This document shows positions 9,237 through 16,337 of a stretch of 26,842 nucleotides of DNA, piece after piece. The stretch comes from an uncultured Clostridium sp. (GTDB lineage: Bacteria > Bacillota > Clostridia > TANB77 > CAG-508). The translations under genes and the position numbers were made by a program. The notes under the pieces were generated by a model. It ran no database searches. It saw only the letters and a list, made by a program, of their open reading frames with translations, and had not been told where the DNA came from. Where the stretch lies: the NCBI GenBank assembly GCA_946497905.1, contig CAMMMI010000012.1, positions 1 to 26,842 on the forward strand. Reading direction: 5' to 3'. Numbering within the stretch: position 1 is the stretch's first letter; each line of letters begins with the position of its first letter.

Positions 9237-9381
9237 GGTGTCGAATATAGTTAATATTTTTAAGTACATTCTGGTATCAAATATAGTTAATATTTTTAAG
9301 TACATTCTTGTATCAAATATAGTTGATATTTTAAGTACATTCTGGTGTCAAATATAATTAATATTTATTTAGGCACATTTT
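9237..9381 (+). repeat. Four tandem ~36-bp repeats
   Basis: Units run 9237-9272, 9273-9308, 9309-9343 and 9344-9381. Each begins GGT(G/A)TC or TGTATC, contains AAATATAGTTAATATTT or a close variant, and ends in (G/A)(G/T)(C/A)CATTCT-like sequence. The fourth is the most diverged. They start exactly where the REP-like copy ends and lead up to the RAYT gene. Confidence 0.85.
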
Positions 9382-9431
9382 GGGGGGACATGTTATATAG
9401 GGGCATATTTTAAAATTTGAAAGGAGAATTT

Positions 9432-10190
9432 ATGCCAAGAATACCAAGAAACCATATGACAGTGTCTTTTTTTCATATAATGACACAAGGAATAAATAAA
9501 GAATATATATTTGAAACAAATGAAGAAAAAAATAAATATTTGAAATTAATTAATTCAGAAGAAAAAAATTTAGAAATCAAAATATTATCATATTGCGTTA
9601 TGAGTAATCATTCACATATTTTAATAAATACGCAGAATACTAATGATATGGCAACATTTATGCACAAAATAAATACACAATATGCCGTGTATTACAATAA
9701 AAAACATGATAGAACAGGATATGTTTTTAAGAATAGATATAAATCACAAGCAATAATGTCTGTAAATCATTTATATCGTTGTATAGATTACATTCATGAA
9801 AATCCAATAAAGGCTGGAATTTGTAGAAATAAGTCAGATTATAGATTTTCAAGTTTTAGTATGTTATATAATAATAGTCAAGAAAGTGTAAGAAAAAATC
9901 TCGAAACACTAATATTACAAAGTGAAAGAACATTAATAAATAATGATGAAAAAGATTTAGAGTTTAACTTGTTAGAATGTGATAAGGTCGACAAAAATCA
10001 AATATGTAAAGAAGAAGTTGAAAAATATTTAAAAGCCGAAAATATTAATGTAAAAAACTTGAAAGATAATAAAGAATATTTAAAGGAATTAGTGAAATTG
10101 TTAAAGTCAAAAAATATTTCATTTAGAACAATGGAAGATATAGTTAAAATAAATAGAGAAAGTTTGAGAAAATTGTTGAAAAACAATTAA
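9432..10190 (+). CDS. REP-associated tyrosine transposase (RAYT, Y1/IS200-like HUH family)
   Basis: This 252-residue protein is a single-strand DNA nuclease of the Y1_Tnp superfamily. The N-terminus MPRIPR, then FHIMTQGINKEYIF, is typical of RAYTs. The HUH motif is H60-S-H62 in CVMSNHSHILI. The catalytic tyrosine is probably Y87 in YAVYYNKKH, followed by the conserved GYVFKNRYKS. IDYIHENPIKAGI and RFSSF are also family hallmarks. The C-terminal 60 residues look like a helix-turn-helix. The start is ATG at 9432 with AAAGGAG 6 bases upstream; a TTG at 9417 falls inside the ribosome site region. RAYTs are thought to act on REP palindromes, and here two identical inverted REP-like sequences flank the gene. 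The catalytic residues appear intact. Confidence 0.9.
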   Translation: MPRIPRNHMTVSFFHIMTQGINKEYIFETNEEKNKYLKLINSEEKNLEIKILSYCVMSNHSHILINTQNTNDMATFMHKINTQYAVYYNKKHDRTGYVFKNRYKSQAIMSVNHLYRCIDYIHENPIKAGICRNKSDYRFSSFSMLYNNSQESVRKNLETLILQSERTLINNDEKDLEFNLLECDKVDKNQICKEEVEKYLKAENINVKNLKDNKEYLKELVKLLKSKNISFRTMEDIVKINRESLRKLLKNN

Positions 10191-10414
10191 TGAAAAAATG
10201 ATAAAGTAAAAAGCGATAAAACATAAAACAGAAAATAGAATAGATAATGAAGGAGAAAAAGGTTGAAAAATAATTATAATTTTGGTGTCGCATAGTGGCT
10301 AACTTCATTTGAAATTTAATCAACATACAAAGAGTTATGCCTCATAAAGTTGAATGCTCAAAATTTAATTTTTTTCCAACCAGATTTATCCCTTGGAAAG
10401 GAAAGAGATTAAAC

Positions 10415-11422
10415 ATGGCAAAAAGAATAAAAGAAGATTGTTATACTAAAACAGTAAAAACAATAAAGAAATATAATTTAATAGAAAATGGTGACAAAAT
10501 AGTAGTGGGAGTTTCAGGAGGGCCAGATTCAATGTGCTTGTTAGATATTTTAATAAAAGTGTGCCAAAATAGCCCGTCCCCTTTGGCAATTATTGTTGCA
10601 CATATTAATCATATGATTAGAGATGAAGCAGATGAAGAAGAAAATTTTGTAAAAAATTTTTGTCAAAAAAATAATGTTAAATTTTATTCTAAAAGAATAG
10701 ATGTAAAAAAAATAGCTAATACTAATAAAATAGGGATAGAAGAAGCAGGAAGAAATGAAAGATATACTTTTTTTGAAGAAGTTTTGATAAAAGAAAAGGC
10801 AAATAAAATAGCAATTGCGCATAATAAAAATGACAAGGCTGAGACTGTTATAATGAATATATTAAGGGGAACTGGAATAAGTGGATTAAAAGGAATAGAA
10901 GTTAAAAATGGTAAATATATAAGACCATTGATAGAATGTGAAAGACATGAAATAGAAGATTACTGTATAAAAGAAAACTTGAATCCAAAAATAGACAAAT
11001 CTAATTTTAATAATATATATACAAGGAATAAAGTGCGAAACATCGTTATTCCGTATATAAAAGATGAGTTCAATCCTAATATAATAGAAACAATAAGTAG
11101 ATTATCAGAACTAGTTACAGAAGAAGAAGAATACATAGAAAAACAAGTAAAAAATGCTTATATATCTGTATTACTAGATGAAAAAGAAAATGAAATAATT
11201 TTAGACTTAAAAAAGTTTAATTTACAAGAAAAAGTAATAAAATCAAAAATTATAATATATACTATAACAAGACTTTTTGGCAGTTCAAAAGGAGTAGAAA
11301 AAGTACATATAGAAGATATTTTAAAACTTTGTAGTAACAATATTGGAAATAAATATCTTACTCCAAATAAAAATGTTAAAATTTCTATAAAAAATCATAA
11401 AATATATATATTAAAGCTATAA
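10415..11422 (+). CDS. tilS: tRNA(Ile)-lysidine synthase, short form, with REP-derived peptide
   Basis: TilS converts C34 of the tRNA-Ile CAU anticodon to lysidine using ATP, so AUA is read as Ile. The PP-loop motif S34-GGPDS39 is clear. IVAHINHMIRDEADEEE, GIEEAGRNERY, AHNKNDKAETVIMNILRGTGISGLKG and DKSNFNNIYTRNKVRN are all TilS hallmarks. I place the start at ATG 10415 behind GGAAAGGAAAGAG; the open frame reaches back to 10337, but those 26 residues do not resemble TilS. With 335 residues it lacks the C-terminal domain of about 80-130 residues present in most TilS; short forms are known, for example in Aquifex. Residues 49-58 (VCQNSPSPLA) are encoded by a REP-like sequence and occupy the variable loop before IIVAH. 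Confidence 0.93.
   Translation: MAKRIKEDCYTKTVKTIKKYNLIENGDKIVVGVSGGPDSMCLLDILIKVCQNSPSPLAIIVAHINHMIRDEADEEENFVKNFCQKNNVKFYSKRIDVKKIANTNKIGIEEAGRNERYTFFEEVLIKEKANKIAIAHNKNDKAETVIMNILRGTGISGLKGIEVKNGKYIRPLIECERHEIEDYCIKENLNPKIDKSNFNNIYTRNKVRNIVIPYIKDEFNPNIIETISRLSELVTEEEEYIEKQVKNAYISVLLDEKENEIILDLKKFNLQEKVIKSKIIIYTITRLFGSSKGVEKVHIEDILKLCSNNIGNKYLTPNKNVKISIKNHKIYILKL
10556..10590 (-). repeat. REP-like sequence, right copy, inside the tilS reading frame
   Basis: This is the exact inverted copy (35 of 35 bases) of 9202-9236. It encodes tilS residues 48-59 without shifting the frame or introducing a stop. Confidence 0.9.
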
Positions 11423-11485
11423 CTATTATCCGTAAAGACTTATAAAATCAATATTTTTTGTAATCAAAAAGAAATAAAAAAACTA

Positions 11486-11514
11486 TTGAAAAAGGAAAAA
11501 CAATATGATATAAG
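11486..11514 (+). promoter_or_regulatory. Probable ftsH promoter
   Basis: TTGAAA (11486-11491), 17 bases, TATAAG (11509-11514), in the 167-base gap between tilS and ftsH. Confidence 0.55.
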
Positions 11515-11589
11515 AGTTTTATCATTTTAAGAAATGTCTATTGTTTAAGTTTACAGTAGATAAATAAAAAAACATGAGGAGGAATTATT

Positions 11590-13395
11590 TTGAAAAATGG
11601 AATAAAAACATTAGCAATGTGGCTGATAATAGGAGTAATATTTATAGTAGTTTTATCATCTATAGTAGAAAATAGTGATTCTAAATTAAAATATTCTGAG
11701 TTACTTACTAGTATAAATGAAGGGAATGTAGAATCAATACAAATAGAATCAGATGGAAAAACAGCAACAGTTCAAATGAAAGAAGATAAAATAAAGAAAG
11801 AAGTTAATATACCAGACATGGGAAGTTTTTTAACTTATTCTGAAGAATTTTTAAAAAACGGAGCATTTACATTAGAAGAAAAATCACAATCAATATTTAT
11901 AACAATACTTAGTTTATTAACACCATTTGGATTATTAATAATATTCTTGATTTTCTGGTTTCTAATGATGGGAGGAGCAAATAATGGAAATCCTGGAAGT
12001 AAAACAATGTCATTTGGAAAAAGCAAAGCAAGAATGATGACACCAGCAGAAAAAAATAAGATTACATTTGAAGATGTAGCAGGTGTAGATGAAGAAAAAG
12101 AAGAACTAGAAGAAATAGTACAATTTTTAAAAAATCCTAAAAAATTTACAGATATGGGAGCAAGAATACCTAAAGGAGTTCTATTAGTTGGTCAACCAGG
12201 TACAGGTAAAACATTACTTGCAAAAGCTGTAGCAGGAGAAGCGGGAGTACCATTTTTTATAATAAGTGGATCAGACTTTGTTGAAATGTTTGTAGGTGTT
12301 GGTGCTTCAAGAGTAAGAGACTTATTTGATCAAGCTAAGAAAAATGCACCATGTATAATATTTATAGATGAAATTGATGCAGTAGGACGTCAAAGAGGAG
12401 CAGGACTTGGTGGAGGACATGATGAAAGAGAACAAACATTAAACCAATTATTAGTTGAAATGGATGGATTTGCAGAAAATGAAGGAGTAATAGTATTAGC
12501 AGCAACTAATAGACCTGATGTATTAGATAAAGCATTATTAAGAGCAGGTAGATTTGATAGACAAATTGTAGTTGGCCTACCTGATGTAAAAGCAAGAGAA
12601 CAAATATTAGAAGTTCATTCAAGAAAGAAAAGATTATCAGATGATGTAGACTTAAAAGTAATAGCAAAAAATACATCTGGATTTGCAGGTGCAGACTTAG
12701 AAAATGTATTAAATGAAGCAGCATTGTTATCAGCTAGACGAAACTTAAACGAGATAGGTATGAGAGAAATAGAAGATGCAATGGTAAAAGTAACAATGGG
12801 ACCTGAAAAGAAGACAAAAGTAAGAAGTGAAAAAGAAAATAAATTAGTTGCATATCATGAAGCAGGTCATGCAGTTGTTAGTCATTTCTTAGAAACACAA
12901 GATCCAGTACATCAAATATCAATAGTACCAAGAGGAATGGCTGGAGGATATACTATGTATCGTCCTACTGAAGATAAATCGTTTATGTCAAAAACTGAAA
13001 TGGAAGAAAATATAGTTTCTCTATTAGGTGGTAGAGTAGCAGAAGCACTTATATTAAATGATATTTCAACTGGTGCAAGTAATGATATAGAAAGAGCAAC
13101 AAAAATTGCTAGAAGTATGGTTACAAAATATGGTATGAGTGATAGAATAGGAACATTAATGTTAGGTTCTAACCAAGAAGAGGTATTTTTAGGAAGAGAT
13201 TTTGCACAAGCGAAAGAATATTCAGAAGAAACAGCAGCTATTATAGATGAAGAGACAAAAGCTATTGTAGATAAAGGATATAATAGAGCAAAACAAATAT
13301 TAACAGACAATGTTGACAAATTGCATCAAGTAGCTGGAATATTGCTTGAAAAAGAAAAAATTGAAGCTGATGAATTTGAGGCAATATTTGGATAA
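11590..13395 (+). CDS. ftsH: ATP-dependent zinc metalloprotease FtsH
   Basis: This is a 601-residue membrane AAA+ protease. Two membrane segments (about 8-25 and 101-126) enclose a small extracellular domain. The AAA module has Walker A G201-QPGTGKT208, Walker B IIFIDEID, and the second region of homology ATNRPDVLDKALLRAGRFDRQ. The protease zinc site is H423-EAGH427. FtsH degrades misfolded membrane proteins and regulators; in spore formers it also influences sporulation. Translation starts at TTG, seven bases after a perfect AGGAGG; no other start fits. The order tilS-ftsH is conserved in Bacillota, but the hpt gene often found between them is absent here. The C-terminus lacks a long acidic tail. 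Confidence 0.97.
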   Translation: MKNGIKTLAMWLIIGVIFIVVLSSIVENSDSKLKYSELLTSINEGNVESIQIESDGKTATVQMKEDKIKKEVNIPDMGSFLTYSEEFLKNGAFTLEEKSQSIFITILSLLTPFGLLIIFLIFWFLMMGGANNGNPGSKTMSFGKSKARMMTPAEKNKITFEDVAGVDEEKEELEEIVQFLKNPKKFTDMGARIPKGVLLVGQPGTGKTLLAKAVAGEAGVPFFIISGSDFVEMFVGVGASRVRDLFDQAKKNAPCIIFIDEIDAVGRQRGAGLGGGHDEREQTLNQLLVEMDGFAENEGVIVLAATNRPDVLDKALLRAGRFDRQIVVGLPDVKAREQILEVHSRKKRLSDDVDLKVIAKNTSGFAGADLENVLNEAALLSARRNLNEIGMREIEDAMVKVTMGPEKKTKVRSEKENKLVAYHEAGHAVVSHFLETQDPVHQISIVPRGMAGGYTMYRPTEDKSFMSKTEMEENIVSLLGGRVAEALILNDISTGASNDIERATKIARSMVTKYGMSDRIGTLMLGSNQEEVFLGRDFAQAKEYSEETAAIIDEETKAIVDKGYNRAKQILTDNVDKLHQVAGILLEKEKIEADEFEAIFG

Positions 13396-13438
13396 ATATT
13401 GGAAAAATATTAAAGAAAAATTCTCTTAATAAAACAAT

Positions 13439-13500
13439 TGTAATAAAGTTGTAACAAAAATGTAACAAAAATGTAAAAAAACCCAAAATCCCCTTATACT
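13439..13500 (+). promoter_or_regulatory. Four 11-bp direct repeats overlapping a promoter (PhoB/PhoP-type response-regulator site)
   Basis: TGTAATAAAGT (13439), TGTAACAAAAA (13450), TGTAACAAAAA (13461) and TGTAAAAAAAC (13472) run head to tail with an exact 11-base period. TATACT (13495-13500) follows, with 17 bases after TGTAAA of the last repeat, so that repeat occupies the -35 position. OmpR/PhoB-family regulators bind 11-bp direct repeats at such activated promoters. It is placed to drive the LPXTG protein gene with a leader of about 95 bases. Confidence 0.55.
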
Positions 13501-13601
13501 TCAACAAATTATGTTTTTAGGGAAATAGAACCTATTGAAAAAAATGATAAAATATGAGATATATAATATAATAAGTATATAGCTATATAGGGGGAATATT
13601 C

Positions 13602-14318
13602 ATGATAAAGAAAAATTTGAAAAAGATAATATTAATGTTAGTTATTACTATAATTTTTATTGGAACAATAGGAATTAAAAGTTTAGCGGCAGATGATTAT
13701 ACATGTACTTTAACATTAACACCAGACAAAAAAGAATTACAAGTAGGTGAAAGCGTAATACTTACTATGAAGGTATCTGATATAGAAGCTGGTTCAGGAA
13801 TTGCTATATATAATGGAGTAATTGATGTCAATACTGATATATTTGATGTAGAAGTAAAACCAGATGATGATAATGTTTGGGGAGCAACTTTAATAGAAGA
13901 TTCTCTTACTATTACAAAATCAGATTATGAAACAACAAGTGAAGATCAAGTTATAGGAAAGATTATATTGACTGTAAAAGAAGGTGCAGAATTAGGTGAA
14001 CAAACAGTTACATTAAGGAGTAATGAATTTTCTTCTGATACAGAAAGTTTTACTATAAAGGATGTATCTACTGATATTAAGATAGTAGATAAAAGCAATA
14101 CTAATACAGGAGGTAATTCCAGTAGTGGCGGGGATAATACTAATACTAGTGGCAATAATATTTCTTCCAATAGTGTTGTACCAACTAATCCGAATTCGCA
14201 AAATGGAGGGTTAACATTACCAAAAACAGGACTTGTAGGAGATTTCTTGATTATAGGAATTATTATAGGAGTTATTGCAGGAATAGTAACATATATTAAA
14301 TACAAAAGAGCAGTTTAA
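13602..14318 (+). CDS. LPXTG-anchored surface protein with cohesin/Ig-like domain
   Basis: A 238-residue sortase substrate. Residues 1-29 form a signal peptide (basic KKNLKKI, hydrophobic core, cleavage near SLA-AD). Residues about 33-155 are a beta-rich domain: TLTPDKKELQVGESVILTMKVSD, a GVIDVNTDIFDVE strand, and a terminal EQTVTLRSNEFSSDTESFTIKD. This resembles the cohesin/carbohydrate-binding-like folds of clostridial surface proteins. A Ser/Asn/Gly/Thr-rich spacer (about 165-203) leads to LPKTG at 206-210, a membrane segment (about 215-232) and a KYKRAV tail, so sortase should link it to the cell wall. GGGGG stands 7 bases before the ATG. The ligand is unknown. It is monocistronic, with its own regulatory repeats upstream and a terminator downstream. 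Confidence 0.9.
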   Translation: MIKKNLKKIILMLVITIIFIGTIGIKSLAADDYTCTLTLTPDKKELQVGESVILTMKVSDIEAGSGIAIYNGVIDVNTDIFDVEVKPDDDNVWGATLIEDSLTITKSDYETTSEDQVIGKIILTVKEGAELGEQTVTLRSNEFSSDTESFTIKDVSTDIKIVDKSNTNTGGNSSSGGDNTNTSGNNISSNSVVPTNPNSQNGGLTLPKTGLVGDFLIIGIIIGVIAGIVTYIKYKRAV

Positions 14319-14335
14319 TAATAAATAAAAGATAA

Positions 14336-14368
14336 ACCCCAAAAGTTAAATATATTAACTTTTGGGGT
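14336..14368 (+). terminator. Rho-independent terminator of the LPXTG gene
   Basis: A perfect 14-bp stem (ACCCCAAAAGTTAA with TTAACTTTTGGGGT) around a 5-base loop, 17 bases after the stop codon. The following T-tract is weak. Confidence 0.75.
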
Positions 14369-14394
14369 AAAATAATTCTTTTATATAAATATAT

Positions 14395-14632
14395 TGTTAT
14401 AATTTACAACTAGATTAGGCATAGTACATCAATAATATAGTATTTTTCGGTTCATTACATAATTTAAGAAATTCTAAATTAATTTTTTGGCATCCTTTCA
14501 CTTAGTCCGAGCTAAAGCTCGACGTGAACATTTTCCGAAAAAATTAATAAAGAATTTCTAACATTATTTCAATCACATTCAAAATACTATATTATTGATG
14601 TACTATGCCTAATCTACTTATAAATTGTAATA
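14395..14632 (+). repeat. Long hairpin element (MITE-like or structured RNA), full-length copy
   Basis: Bases 14411-14446 and 14581-14616 are exact reverse complements (36 of 36), with weaker pairing out to about 14395 and 14632. The inside also pairs imperfectly: GAAATTCTAAATTAATTTTTT with the AAAAAATTAATAAAGAATTTC side, then TTCAC with GTGAA around an apical CGAGCTAAAGCTCG. The interior is nearly identical to that of the copy at 25335. There is no open reading frame of note. It occupies most of the gap between the LPXTG gene and the J-domain gene. Confidence 0.85.
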
Positions 14633-14670
14633 ATGTATAATTGAAGACAAAAAATTTTTTTTATTTGGTA

Positions 14671-14699
14671 TTGATATTTTTTTTCCTTTAGTATAGAAT
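14671..14699 (+). promoter_or_regulatory. Probable promoter of the J-domain gene
   Basis: TTGATA (14671-14676), 17 bases, TAGAAT (14694-14699). Confidence 0.5.
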
Positions 14700-14710
14700 A
14701 AGAAAAGAAC

Positions 14711-14764
14711 TTAACTAAATTCGCACTAAATTATCTTATACAATCAATAATTTAGTGCAGTTAA
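14711..14764 (+). promoter_or_regulatory. Inverted repeat in the leader of the J-domain gene
   Basis: GCACTAAATTAT (14723-14734) pairs perfectly with ATAATTTAGTGC (14747-14758), and TTAACT pairs with AGTTAA outside a 6-base bulge. It lies just downstream of the predicted promoter, so it could be an operator or leader hairpin. It does not match the CIRCE heat-shock operator. Confidence 0.5.
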
Positions 14765-14804
14765 AAAATTGATTGTAAATAATTAAATGGAGTATTTTAA
14801 TAAT

Positions 14805-15407
14805 ATGAAAAATTATTATGAAATATTAGAAGTAAATAGATTAGCTTCAAGTGAAGTAATAGAAAAAGCATATAGAGTTCTTGTACAGAAATATCATCCA
14901 GATAAGCAACAAGGAATAGCAAAAACATATTGTGAAAATAAAATGCAAGAAATAAATGAAGCATATGAAGTACTTTCTAATCCATTTTTAAAAGAGCAAT
15001 ATGATGCTGAAATACAAAAAGAAGAAATAGAGAGAAACAAGAGTTATCAAGAACAACAAAATTTTTATAAAGAACAACAAGAAGAAATAGAGCAAGAACA
15101 ACAGGAACAACAAAATATTTTTAATAGAAGAAAAAGAAAAAATAAAATTGACAATAGTGAAGAAGTTTATAGAGTAGGAACTTTTTCAGCAATAGTAGCA
15201 TTATCTAAAAAATTGTTTAAAAATAGATTTTCTATGGACAATTTTGAAGCACCTTCAAAAAAAGGAATAATAGCAGTTATATTGACAATTATTATTGTTA
15301 TTATCATAGGAGTTATACTATGGTTTATACCTTTTACAAATAGTTGGATGAGGGAATTATTGTTTGAAAATCCATTATTTAATTGGATTGGAGGAATTTT
15401 TTCATGA
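14805..15407 (+). CDS. Membrane-anchored J-domain protein
   Basis: This 200-residue protein begins with a complete J domain (residues about 2-63: YYEILEV, the HPD motif at 31-33, EINEAYEVLSNPFLKEQYD). This domain stimulates DnaK ATPase. There is no Gly/Phe-rich region, zinc finger or DnaJ C-terminal domain, so it is not classical DnaJ. A Gln/Glu-rich coiled-coil-like stretch (about 66-105) and a basic patch (RRKRKNK) follow. A strong membrane segment (GIIAVILTIIIVIIIGVILWF, about 148-170) and a short amphipathic tail finish it. It may recruit DnaK to the membrane; the client is unknown. The start could be the ATG at 14787 (six residues longer), but that has no ribosome site, whereas GGAG lies 12 bases before 14805. 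nrdG follows 96 bases later. Confidence 0.85.
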   Translation: MKNYYEILEVNRLASSEVIEKAYRVLVQKYHPDKQQGIAKTYCENKMQEINEAYEVLSNPFLKEQYDAEIQKEEIERNKSYQEQQNFYKEQQEEIEQEQQEQQNIFNRRKRKNKIDNSEEVYRVGTFSAIVALSKKLFKNRFSMDNFEAPSKKGIIAVILTIIIVIIIGVILWFIPFTNSWMRELLFENPLFNWIGGIFS

Positions 15408-15503
15408 TATAGAAAATAAACATATTTTTTATGATAAAATGTAAATAAGTTTAATTGATAAAATATATTATATAGCTAAGAGATATGAAAGAAGGAATAA
15501 TAG

Positions 15504-16025
15504 ATGAATTATGCAGATATAAAAAAAGCAGATGTAGCAAATGGATTAGGAGTAAGAGTTTCAGTATTTGTTAGTGGATGTAATCATCATTGCAAAAATT
15601 GTTTTAATCAAGAAGCATGGGATTTTAATTATGGAAAAGAATTTACACAAAAAGAAATAGATAAAGTAATAGAAGAATTAGATCATCCATATGTATCTGG
15701 ACTTTCTTTATTAGGAGGAGAGCCATTAGAACATACAAATCAAAAAGGATTATTACCATTAGTAAAAAAAGTAAAAGAAAAATTCCCAGATAAAAATATC
15801 TGGTGTTATACAGGCTATACTTTTGATAAAGATGTTGTAGATAAGATGTGTAATACATGGGAAGAAACGCCAGAACTTTTATCATATTTAGATGTCATAG
15901 TAGATGGAAAATTTGAAGAAGATAAAAAAGATTTAAAATTAAGATTTAGAGGTTCAAGTAATCAAAGAGTAATTGATGTTCAAAAGTCTCTAAAAGCTAA
16001 GAAAACAGTACTATTTGAGTTTTAG
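15504..16025 (+). CDS. nrdG: Anaerobic ribonucleotide reductase activating protein NrdG
   Basis: This 173-residue radical-SAM enzyme uses a 4Fe-4S cluster and S-adenosylmethionine to install the glycyl radical on NrdD, enabling anaerobic dNTP synthesis. The cluster motif is C26-NHH-C30-KN-C33. The start sequence MNYADIKKADVANGLGVRVSVFVSGC is characteristic, with LSLLGGEPLEHTNQ and VDVIVDGKFE-like (LDVIVDGKFEED) strands following. Length is normal for the family. ATG follows GAAGGAATAATAG. The nrdD partner is not beside it; upstream is the J-domain gene and downstream the rpsU promoter begins four bases after the stop codon. Confidence 0.93.
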   Translation: MNYADIKKADVANGLGVRVSVFVSGCNHHCKNCFNQEAWDFNYGKEFTQKEIDKVIEELDHPYVSGLSLLGGEPLEHTNQKGLLPLVKKVKEKFPDKNIWCYTGYTFDKDVVDKMCNTWEETPELLSYLDVIVDGKFEEDKKDLKLRFRGSSNQRVIDVQKSLKAKKTVLFEF

Positions 16026-16028
16026 CTA

Positions 16029-16057
16029 TTGACAATAATAGACCTTTAATGTATAAT
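16029..16057 (+). promoter_or_regulatory. Consensus sigma-A promoter of rpsU
   Basis: TTGACA (16029-16034), exactly 17 bases, TATAAT (16052-16057). This is the only fully consensus promoter I found in the window. It begins four bases after the nrdG stop codon. Confidence 0.85.
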
Positions 16058-16122
16058 ATATATCGTTAATTAGGGTTATCCCAACATACATTTGTCGTAT
16101 GGCCGGAAGGAGGGAAATATAA

Positions 16123-16293
16123 ATGTCAGAAATAAAAGTTAATAATGGAAATATAGAAGATGCTTTGAGAAGATTTAAAAGACAATGCGCTAGAAATGGG
16201 GTTATTCAAGAAGTTCGTAAAAGAGAACACTACGAAAAACCTAGTGTAAAAAGAAAGAAAAAATCAGAAGCAGCAAGAAAAAGAAAATTTTAA
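16123..16293 (+). CDS. rpsU: 30S ribosomal protein S21
   Basis: A 56-codon gene encoding MSEIKVNNGNIEDALRRFKR, then QCARNGVIQEVRKREHYEKP and a lysine/arginine-rich tail ending in RKRKF. Length, the DALRRFKRQ core and the basic tail are standard for S21, a small-subunit protein that helps initiation near the anti-Shine-Dalgarno region. The ribosome site GGAAGGAGGG is very strong. The leader (about 16064-16105) contains two small potential stems (AGGGTTATCCC and CATAC...GTATG) whose role is unknown. It has its own consensus promoter and terminator, so it is a highly expressed single-gene unit. Confidence 0.96.
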   Translation: MSEIKVNNGNIEDALRRFKRQCARNGVIQEVRKREHYEKPSVKRKKKSEAARKRKF

Positions 16294-16309
16294 TAAACAT
16301 AAATTATTA

Positions 16310-16337
16310 GGTGTACATATAAATGTATGCCTTTTTT
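16310..16337 (+). terminator. Rho-independent terminator of rpsU
   Basis: GGTGTACAT pairs with ATGTATGCC (two G-T pairs) around a 4-base loop, followed directly by six T. Confidence 0.8.

Noticed and set aside
9237..9381. Could be a CRISPR array
   Set aside because: The units are directly abutting with no unique spacers and vary in sequence, so they are ordinary tandem repeats.
10337..10414. 26-residue N-terminal extension of TilS
   Set aside because: It has no ribosome site, does not resemble TilS, and the ATG at 10415 has a clear ribosome site.
14723..14758. CIRCE/HrcA operator before the J-domain gene
   Set aside because: The arms GCACTAAATTAT/ATAATTTAGTGC do not match the CIRCE consensus TTAGCACTC-N9-GAGTGCTAA.
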